Assembly (NCBI RefSeq): GCF_963676685.1
Contig: NC_092349.1
Location: forward strand, 53,147,232-53,211,231
Source of the DNA: Mytilus edulis
Lineage: Eukaryota; Mollusca; Bivalvia; Mytilida; Mytilidae
Direction: 5' to 3'
DNA: 64,000 bases
Positions 12,753-24,700 of the stretch are shown piece by piece. Every line of letters begins with the position of its first letter. Positions within the stretch are counted from its first letter, which is position 1. Below the pieces are notes generated by a model. That model was not told the origin of the DNA. It did no database searches and saw nothing but the letters and a program-made list of their open reading frames with translations. The translations under genes and the position numbers were made by a program.

Positions 12753-15700
12753 CTAGTCCCCGAATATATTTAGTTTCATTCGCTCCATAATAGTGCCTTC
12801 GTGATATTCTTTGTTAGTGTAGCGTTCTTGTAATGACGTTTCTGCTGGCTTCCAACTTGAGTTTGGTCTCAAAGAAAAAATGAATTTCTGCAAGGAGAAA
12901 AAAAGGTTTTAATTTCTGAGAGATATAATATGCTGTATATATTGAATAAGTAGTTTATTGTTGTCAATATAATTAGTTACAGGTATTACGATGCTCACGA
13001 TATATAATGAGTTCTACATGACTGAATGTTGCAACGTACGATACGTGTCAAATTCCTTTGGAAAATAATCTTCGCAACAACCATCTATGTGCCGATTTGA
13101 ATTATAAACTGATAATTTTCATTACTCAGAAAACGAATACTAGTAGTATACTTGTCATTTGGTAGTATACTTGTCATTTGGTAGAATTGCAGAGACTATA
13201 TTTGTTCGTGACTTCATTTGCACTACTCAGAAAGCTAAACAAAGATGTAAAATGCCAGCTTAAGCCCTTTTAATCGAATTTCGTAGTCAGCATTTTTGTA
13301 ACGGTAGTTTCAGGTCGAATAATATTGGCAGATTGTGACTGTCATTTACCCAGACACATCAAATAAGCTCCCCAATTCACGTTAGGGATTGAGCGAAAAT
13401 TGTCACACATTAAACTGACAATACAATCAGACAAAAGTGTATGTATCCATGTCAGTTCCTGTTTGCGCTATTTTTCTAATCGAAAATGCCGAGAAAAATA
13501 AATCGCACAAAAAAATAGTTCCTTATTTTAATCTTTTCAAATAAGAACAAGATGGTGTCCCAAGTACACGGATGCCCCATCCGCACAATCATTTTCTTTG
13601 TTTAGTGGACCGTGAAAATTGGATAAGATCTCTAATTTGGCATTAGCATTAGAAAAAGCATATCGAAGAAACATGTTTACTAATTTTAAAGCTGATCGGA
13701 CTTCAACTTCATCAAAAACTAACTCGACCAAAATTTTTAACCAAAACTTTAATCTGAAACGGAACGGACGGACGCACAGACCAGAAAACATAATGCCCAT
13801 GAATGGAGCAAAAAAGGTATAAGTCTTACCTCCTTAAAGGTGTGACCCGGAGCCTTCTTTATAGACCGGATAGCGAAAACTGGAATAGGTATCAGCGGTA
13901 TCAGTGATAATATGAATCCAAAAGCAATGGCGACATTCGGATACTGGTAATCACCATGTGTCGGAGCCTTGTAACTCACCATTCCACTGATAAAAATTGT
14001 CTGCAAAAATCATAATTAAATGTATTTGATTGTGTTGGTTTATTTATTCTTTAACAAAAACAAATAACAAACTTCACTTTCAAGCAGTATATAAACTCTT
14101 TTAAATACTACAAGAAATAGAAATAGCATTCTCCCATACATGTATCTAGCGCCCCACATTGTCACTGGGCAAACTTAATCTTACCCCATTCCTAAGTTTA
14201 AAGACTTATAACTCCTTCAAAAGTCAAATCGATAAAACTTTCTTTTGAATAAGCAAGTCTTCGTATGTCCTTTAATATTATGTTTTGTAATAATTCGTTG
14301 TGAGGTTTCAAAGAAGTGACAAACTGCTGCAGTAGTATATTTAGGTCAACATTCTACTCTAACCTCGAACTCTACCAAATACATTGAGTAATTATGATCC
14401 TTATTATATACAACGTTTAAATTTCTGCTTTGTGGTTTAAATGTCAATATAACATATCAATACTTTGTTGCAATAATTCAATTTTGGATGTAACGCGTCT
14501 TCTGATTGGCTGACGTTATTTTGTTATGAGCCCATAGATAGCCTGGCATCCGGCCCAATCTAGCTACGCGTATACTGACAAGATTAGCCAGGACCCCAGG
14601 CTAGACCATAGACATAATTTAGTCATGTGACCGTGACGTCATCAATGTTTTTTTATGGTTTTCTACGGTTTCAAATGGATTTAGAATTAAATTATAAGAA
14701 ATGACTATTTTCTGTCTATTCAAATAACATAAAAAATGTGGTGCACACTGTTAAATAACCCGCTACGCGCGTTATTCAGTGTGCACCACATTTTTTATGT
14801 TATTTCGAATAGACATAAAAAAATTTACAGTCATTCCTTAAATCTCTGTATTTGATTTCTTACTTATATAAGAACATTCATGACATGTAGGACAGACACA
14901 AGGAATATATGAACAAGTGTTAGGTATAATAGATTTAATAGGTGACCCCCAGTTTTTGGTTGGGTTTGAGTAACTGTTGCTCATTCTGGTTTTCTATTTT
15001 GTGTTTTGTGTGCTGTTGTTAATTTTTTTTAAATCTATTTCTTCACAAGAATTTGTCGTAAAAAAATAAAAAAAATATTCGCCTATATTAAAGCGCGTTT
15101 GACCAGTGAATGTTTATCTCTGTTTCTATAGTTTGACGTAGATAGTTCGGGTGCATAAAACAATTTTTGCGCTCATTTTTGCTTGATGTCACGCAAATTG
15201 ATACATGTAAATATGTATTATAGTCTTACCAGAAGTAGTAAAGGTGCAATAAAACAAATACATATCCTGAAATATACCGGAATTCCTTGTCCATTCATCA
15301 TCTCAAAATCTTTTGAAACTTTATTTATACCTAGAAAAGGAATAATTTGATTATAAATGATATTTACTTAATGTATTTATAGAGTAATTTATACAGGGGA
15401 GATTGTTTAAGGTTTATTTTTTTTTAATTTGTTTTCGGAATCTCTAAATGGTTTACATTTTGGTATATGTGAGTAAACAATAACTCGGAAAAAAAGGAAA
15501 ATTAGGGGCCGTTTCAGCCTTTTCATTTAGAGTATTTCATGAGAAAAATTTATTAAGCTACATAAGAGAAAGAGACTAAATCCATCTATCCACGTTTATT
15601 ACTATTTTTTTTATTGAGGGCATTGTAGATGGAAGTGTTTTTAACTTAAAAAGGGGATGGGGGCGCTAGAAAAAAAAATTGTGTTCTGCGTTATTTTTAG

Positions 15701-18700
15701 TTGTAATCTCTATCCCGCCTTTCTTTATTTTTCATTATATTCGGTGATGCATTTTTTTATAAGTTTATCCTGTCTTTTTTTTTTTGCAATGTTGCTTATC
15801 CTGCCTTTTACATTTCATCCAAGCCCCCTTCCTTTGTTTGATTGCTGAATATGAATCAATTTGTACCTAATAAACAATGTATACATTTATTTTAAACATG
15901 CGCAGAATACTAGTTTAATGAGGGATGTCCATCTTATAAAAAAATTTATACCAATAATATTTTCAAAATCTTGGTTATATTCATCTCTGAAAATACAAAG
16001 CACTTTTTTTGTGAGTAGCCAACAACAAACTCATGAAGTCGCGATAAAGTGAAAATTTATCTGGTGTGAAATAAATTAAAGGCAAATTAACCTTTGTATA
16101 CTAACGTCCTATACCTTATCTGGAAATGTTAAGAAAATATTTACCATAAATCCATCCAAACACGATGCACTCGATCATTCCGATAAATGGAAGAGAAAAG
16201 GAACAGTACCAGTCCATTATTTGAAATAAGTAGATCCCTGACTTAGAAAATAAACAAAATCATGACCGACAATTAACTGTCTTTCATTTGATTCCCATAT
16301 CCTGACCTTTAGAGGTCTTTTTGTTTATATGGAGGCACTGTCTCATTGGCACAAATCACACATTCTCTACTCATTTCAAATATACAACTTATTTTTAAAT
16401 ATGTAAATATAATTTTCATTTTTTATTTTTTATTTTGCTATTCTTCTAAGTGCCTTCTGTTCGATCAGATCGTTCATGTTTTTAATAAATTTCTTCGGTT
16501 TTCAACTATTTGTGCTCGAGAGCATGACTGAGATGACATACATGGACGAATTGCGCTTCTAGTGCATTAAATTTGTACGGTGTATATAATCACTCTCGGT
16601 ATAGATTAAAATGTTTATCTTGTACTAATTTGCTTCATATACATGTATGTAGTCTCATCGTTTTAAACATGTTTTTTCTTTGAATTGTATATTCTATATT
16701 GTCAAAATATGAAAGTATAAAACTCATATACTAGAATTAAAATTGTGTACGCAAGACTCATCAATGACGCTCTAATTAAAAAAGTTAAAAAAGACAATAA
16801 AAAGAACGGAACTGAAGAGCATATTTGAGTTAATGCATACCTGGAAGCAGAAAATAATTCCAGACAAGGCAAAGAAACCACACAACACAATGATCACAAC
16901 TGTTCTTTTCCTCATCAAAGAAGGCCATATATCAATAGCTGCTATTACAATGCACTCAAAACTACCAAACTGAAAAAAAGAGTAAATATTCAATCTATCT
17001 TGCAGATTGTACAAGTGGTAAATAGTCTTTGATGTACATTGTAGATATTATGTTAAACTTGACTTCTCCGAACCGAAAATCCCTAATATAATACTAATTC
17101 GACATTTCACTTCGACATTTGTGCGAGATTCGTGAAATTTTAGGCAATCAGGCATATTATTTTATAAATCGTTGAATCAAAATGCAATTTCTCAATTATT
17201 TGATAATTCCACTTATGTAATACTTACTCTTGAATCAAGGGCTAAACTTAGCAACATGATAAAGAATAAAATAGTCCAGATGTTTTGTCCTGGAAGATGT
17301 GCTAAGGCCTCTGGATACGCAACAAAACCGAGTCCAGGACCTAATAAAATATTGTATGTAATTAATAACCTTGTTAAAGTAAATTTATTCCTGACTTAGG
17401 ACAGGTGCAAACATTTGCAGCGGAATTAAACGTTCTAATGGTACTAAACATTCTCCCTTTTTCTGAAACAATAGCATAACATCACCATATAGAAAAACAC
17501 ACGATAAAATATTAATTGGAAGGCTTTAATTTAAGTCAACTCAATCAAAAAACGTAAATTATAGGAAGATGGGGTGTAAGTGCCAATAAGACAATTCTCC
17601 ATCCAAATATTTGTTAATGACTATTTTTATCGTTTTCATAACATCTTCCTTTTCTTTTTATTAATTATACCGGAGTGAAGTGTTTTTCTTTTACTGATTT
17701 TTATTTGCCTTTTGTATAATTCCTTTCAATTGCCTATTACGTGTATTTAAGACCATATCTGTTGGCCAAAAAATGATTGATGGTTATTCCTCAAATTACT
17801 AACGACCCTAGACCAGTTGTAGATTACGCAACTTTAGACACATAACCACAGCCTCAAAATTGCATATATTAAAAAAAAAACTTAAGTTTCAAATTGAATA
17901 TCAACACGACAGTGCCGTGTGGTGAGTTTGATTTAACATTATGGCAATGTAATATCAAGTTGACAAAATGTGGTCAGTAATTTATAAAAACTACTTAAAT
18001 CGAAACATTAAATATAATATTAAATGAATTCTCATAAGCAAGATCACAATTTTACATTGAATCACGTCTATTCGATTCGGTCCTGTCATGCTGAATGTTT
18101 ATATACCATGAAGTACAGGAAAAACATAACGGTCTATGAAAGGACTATAACTAGAATAAATACATATCTATCTAATTGAGTTCCATCAAACGACCTTGTC
18201 GCTTGGATGCTGTTCTATTGATTTGATGTTTCCTTCACCTTTACGTTTGTTTAGGGAGCTACCATTTGATTTTTAGGGGGGGGGGGGCTAGGATGAAAAA
18301 TTTTATTTTTTACTTTATTCGGTCCTGCCTTTTTTTTTTGCTGACTTTTTTACACAAATTGTCATCCTGCCTTTTTTTTACCAGGTTGCTCATCCTGCCT
18401 TTTTTTTTTACTCAAAACTCCTGTCCTACCTATTTTTTTCAAATTTCATCCTAGCCCCCCCCCCCCCTCCCCCCCCCCATAAAAATCAAATAGTAGCTCC
18501 CTTAGATACTATAAGATGATTCCGCCAGGTAAACGTATTGGGCATTTTTTTAACTTCATAAATTAAACAAAATACAAAATGTAGGACTTAATTCAACAGA
18601 CTGAACATTAACGTCAGTTTGTGGATATTTTGAATTATGATCAATTATAATATTGTGTGAATATGGAGTGTTATGTATTATATATATGTTCTATGCTCAT

Positions 18701-21700
18701 TTCAAGAAACACAGAACAGTTTTAAAAAAAAAGGATGTGGTATGATTGACAATGAGACAATAATTCTTCACTAGAGATCAAATGACACACGCAGCTACAT
18801 GTAAAGGTCACCGTCCGGCTTTCAACAGTGAGCAAAACCCATACCGCATAGTTAGTTAGGTTTATAGCATGACATATATATCATACCTGACTTAACGACA
18901 TCTTCGATCGGAATAGAATACTTTTTTGCTAAATATCCTAATACAGAAAATATAACTGCACCGGCTAAGATGCTTGATCCTTCACACACAAAGGTTAGAA
19001 TACATGTATCTCTGTAATATACAAATATAAGAGAAGTTTAATTTCCTAGCAAAACGGTTTGTTTCTGAGAAAATAATTTATAAAAATGACATAATATTAA
19101 ATGCATTAAGCAATACACACTTCATTTTACTTGATTTTTTTTTATTGTTGATTGATTAACCAGTGGCAAATATTTGATGCATGTTCAGCTCAACCTTCTA
19201 GCATTAAAAACATGACATTAAATGCATGTTTTATCATAATACGTTAATTTGATTGGCTAACAGCAACCTCGCGTCATTATGAAATCAACCTTCATGAAGT
19301 GTAACAATCATGACGACACAACTTCTACAATAAAATGCGCATGCAGACAAATAGAATAAAAACTTTTCATAATCCTATAAAATATTTATGTAATTATAAG
19401 TATTGAATGCGTCTTTTAGTAATCGTATAGGGTTGTAAAAATTTTGACCGAGTGTACATTTTTTAAAGAATAATGCGCTACCGCTTTGGTCAACGCTTTT
19501 CCATTCCAATACATTTGCAATTCTTAAATGAGAATCGTTTGTACAAATATTGTAAGATATCTTACTAAATAAAAGAACTATTTCTGTGAAGTGAAAAAAA
19601 TGTACTTACCGGAGAGTGTTATTGTGAAATTTATTAAAACTAGAAAATGCATACAGGGCACCATTACTTATGCCCAATGAATAAAATACTTGAATTGCAG
19701 CTGCTACCCACACCTACAAAAGAGAGGGACATTCAAACTCAAAAGTCGAACAAAAAAATTCTTCTTCTTTTCTGCAACTTCCTCCTGCTATAATAAGGAG
19801 CACATCCAAAAGGATTATAAAAGCTGGACATAAATTACACTAATACAATATCCGTGTAATACAAACTGACAACGCCATGTTTAAAAACTAGAGGCTCTAA
19901 AGAGCCTGTGTCGCTCACCTTGGTACATTGTATATGTGAATATTAAACAAAGGAAGCAGATGGATTCATGATTTTTTTTTGTTTTGGTGATGGTGATGAC
20001 TGTGTTTGTACATCTTACTTTACTAAACAGTCTTGCTGTTTACAATTATCTTTATCTATAATGAACTTGGTCCAGTAGTTTCAGTGGAAAATGTTAATAA
20101 AATTTTACAAATTTTATGAAAATTGTTTAAAATTGACTATAAAGGACAATAACTCCTTAGGGGGTCAATTGACCATTTCGGTCATATTGACTTATTTGTA
20201 AATCTTACTTTGCTGAACATTATTGCTGTTTACAGTTTATCCCTATCTATAATAATATTCACGATAATAACCAAAAACAGCAAAGTTTCCTTAAAATTAC
20301 CGATTCAGGGGCAGCAACCCAACAATTGGTTGTCCGATTCATTTGAAAATTTCAGGGCAGATAGATCTTGACCTTATAAACAATTTTATCCCATGTCAGA
20401 TTTGCTCTTAATACTTTGTTTTTTTAGTTATAAGCCAAAAACTGCATTTTACCCTAAGTATGTTCTATTTTTAGCCGTGGCGGCCATCTTGATTTGATGG
20501 CCAGGTCACCGGACACATTTTTCAAACTAGATACCCAAAAGATGATTGAGGCCAAGTTTGGTTAAATTTGGCCCAGTAGTTTCAGAGGAGAAGATTTTTG
20601 TCAAAGATAACTAAGATTTACGAAAAATGGTTAAAAATTAACTATAAAGGGCAATAACTCATTTAGGTCACGTTGACTTTTTGTGGATCTTACTTTGCTC
20701 AATATTATTGCTGTTTACAGTTTATCTCAATATATAATAATATTCAAGATGATAACCAAAAACAGCAAAATTTCCTTAAAATTTTCAATTCAGGGGCAGC
20801 AATCCAACAACCAGTTGTCGGATTCATCTGAAAATTTCAGGGCAGATAGATCTTGACTTGATAAACAATTTCACCCCCATGTCTGAATTGCTCTTAAAGC
20901 TTTGGTTTCAGAGTTATAAGCCAAAATCTACATTTTACCCGTATGTTCTATTTTTAGCCATGGCGGCCATCTTGGTTGGTTGGCAGGGTCACCGCACACA
21001 TTTATTAAACTAAATACCTCAATGATGATTATGGCCAAGTATGGTTAAATTTGGACCAGTAGTTTTAGAAAAGAAGATTTTTGTAAAAGATTAGAAAAAT
21101 TACGAAAAATTGGTTAAAAATGACTATAAAGGGCAATAACTCCTTAAGGGGGTCAATTGACCATTTTAGTCATATATAAACTTATTTGTAGATCTTACTT
21201 TGCTGAACATTATTGCTGTTTACAGTTTATCTCTATCTATAATAATATTCAAGATAATAGCCAAAACACAGTATAATTTCCTTAAAATTGCCAATTCAGG
21301 GCCAGCAACCCAACAACCGGTTGTCCGATTCGTCTGAAAATTTCAGGACAGATAGATCTTGACCTGATAAACAATTTTATCCCATGTCAGATTTGCCTCT
21401 TAATACTTTGGTTTTTGAGTTATAAGCCAAAATCTACATTTTACCCCTATGTTCTAACTTTAGCCATGGCGGCCATCTTGGTTGGTTGGCCGAGTCACGC
21501 CACACATTTGTGAAACTAGATACCCCAATGATGATTGTGGCCAAGTTTGGTTTAATTTGGCCCAGTAGTTTCAGAGGAGAAGATTTTTGTAAAAGCTAAC
21601 GACGGACGACGGACGCAAAGTGATGAGATAAGCTCACTTGGCCCTTCAGGCCAGGTGAGCTAAAAATACCAACAGACAAACACAACAGTTCGCAGAATAT

Positions 21701-24700
21701 AACATAGAAACACGAACCCCACACAACACTGGTTATCTTAGGTGCTTCGAAAGGGTAAGCAGATGCTGCTCCAATTATATCAATGATGGTAATGTAACAC
21801 TTGAGTTTGATCGTTTATGACGACGAAATGATATACAGGCACGCATCGAAAAACATATAACAGAGTTATATGTTTTTCGATGCGTGCCTGTATACCATTT
21901 CGTCGTTGTTAGAACGTTTTATTGGGTAAAAAAATAATCAATGAGGATTTAGCATCATTGTATTGTATTTACATTTTGTCGAACTTGTTAGGTCCGTATG
22001 AAATGTTTGCCACTGGACGTTAATCATTCGTTCAAATATCAAACTTGTTAACCTGTTTTGCATTTAAAAGTGTTTGCTTTTGACGGTGATCTTATTAAAA
22101 CAAATTCCATCTTTAATCATCATCGATTGCTTTGGAACTTACCATTGTGTAATAATGGCATTTGATAAAAAAACAAGAATGTGTCCCCAGTACACGGATG
22201 CCCCACTCGCACTATCATTTTCTATGTTCAGTGGACCGTGAAATTGGGGTCCGAACTCTAATTTGACATTAAAATTAGAAAGATCATATAATAAGGAACA
22301 TATATACTAAGTTTCAAGTTGATTGGACTTCAACTTCATCAAAAACTACCTCGACCAAAAACTTTAACCTGAAGCGGGACGAACGAACGGACGGACGGAC
22401 GAACGAACGAACGAACGAACGAACGGAGCCACAGACCAGAAAACATAATGCCCCTCTACTATCGTAGGTGGGGCATAAAAACCCAAAAAAAACCCGGAAT
22501 ATCTTGAAAGTTGACAGCCCATCCGACCTTCTAGGTAAGGAATCGTATATGATAAAAGTTATGAGGACAAAGATAAGTATAGTTAACCTTTGATTTCCCT
22601 AGATACATCACCTCCTAACATTATGTATACAAGCATTTGTCAACAGAATCATTAATTTCTTTGTTTTAGGTCAACTATCGAATGAGTTGTTTCACCTCCA
22701 AGAAATGGAACCTAAATTCTCCATCGACTGGACTCTCCGTTTTGACCGTATTCTTTCGTAATTTCTTCGTCATTGTGAAGATAAATAATGTGCCTTTTTA
22801 TGGAAAGATCCAAAGAGATGCATAGATAGATACATTTGAAAAGTCTAAGGGAGGCTAAATGTCTGCCGATATCCAGCTCTCTCTAATTGTCATTTTGGGG
22901 TCCAAAATTACCGTCCTTCTCTCGTTATCCATCCATTAAACTATTATACTACACTTATACACTGACAATTCTAATCAAATAAGATTGGAGTCGAGCACAG
23001 ATGCGGATTACGAATCCAAAAGACCAGTTTTTGAAGGCTAGTGATACAGTATTTGGACTACTTAGACCACTCGGCCACCGATGCCCTCATTTAGTAAATA
23101 ATACTTACTTCAAATGTGAAGGCTTTTGCAAAATTTGGTTTAAAAAAGAATATTATGCCATCTACTGAACCGTCGAGGGTAAGTCCATGAACCAGAAATA
23201 TAAATAGAAGTATGTATGGGAGGGTTGCTGTCACATAGACTATCTAAAAGTAGAAAAAAATTAAATTAAGATCATAATAAAAGTGAAATGTAATCAGCTC
23301 GGTATTGTGTTCAGGATATTTTCGTGTTACATGTAACCTACAAAGTTTTACAATCTAAACGAACAAAATAATTGCAAAGCTTTGCTTTTTATGCTTTTTC
23401 AAGATCAAATATTGAATATTTAAAAAAAAAACATTTACGATAAAGACAAAAATATATTAGTGATTATTTCACTTTTAAACATTCTTTCGATTAAGAGTGA
23501 TACAGTATACATGCAATAACAACTATTCTGTAAGTTAAAAGACAAGACATTTTTGATTTTACAAACCTTGCCAATGCTTTTAACGCCTTTGATAACACAC
23601 AACCCGACAACTAACCAGATGAAAAAGAAACACAACATCAACTTCAAGTTTATAGTACCGAGTTCACCTATCCCAGAAGACATCTGGAGCACATTCTCCC
23701 TGCAACATATGTAAAAGGTTGATAACATAATTACTGAACAAGTAGACGTATTTGTTTAGGGGCCAGCTGAAGGACGCCTCCGGTTGCGGGAGTTTCTCGC
23801 TGCATTTAATACCCATTGGTGGCCTTCGGCTTTTGTCTGCTCTATGGTCGGGCTGTTGTCTGTTTAATTTACACATTCGCCATTTTTCTTCTTAGTTGTA
23901 TGATAACATTTCACAGATAATAGTAGATATGCGCCTAAATAAAACTAATGTAGTAACTCAAATCCCGTCCACTTTTCTCTAATGTAACATACCTAATCAG
24001 ACTTATTACCGGGTTTGTATGAGCAACACGACGGGTGCAACATGTGGAGCAGGATCAAGTTATTATTAATATATCAATATTATTGAGTCATATATTCTAT
24101 AATATTTTCTTATATGCGCCTTTTCTATATTACAATATAACATCTCAAACACTTTCTAAATAGTCGGGAATAATTTAAGTGGATTTTAAGTAGTGGTTAA
24201 TTTCTATTGCAAAAATAAAGACCTAGTAGAAATTTCTAATTGTAATCCTGTAAATGATTTGTAGTCGTTTGATTGATTGTTGATTCTTAATGTCAAGTGA
24301 TGTACTTGTTTGAAGCAGGATTAATATAAAACCTCTTTCATTTATAACTTCATCGTTAATCACAAAAATAGGAGGTTCCCAGGTTTGAACAGAAAATTGA
24401 ATAAGTTAACTTGGTTTTTATCTTTTCATCATTTCTGAAAGGTAAATGTCAGATAATGTACCTCCAAAATTCTTCCGGTGCTGTAATCCAAGATCCATTT
24501 GTGGTGCAAACAACAGTCGCATTTACCAAACTTGCATTGTACTGCTTGTAACTTGTTACAGCATCAGTCTCATTTGTGGTCATGTTATGGTATTTAGACT
24601 GACATTTATACCCTTGATGCGAAATGCAATTTGGACTGTTCCATTCGTTGTCACAGGTTGTCCAGGGTAGGGGACTAACGAAAGAGTGTCCAATATAATA

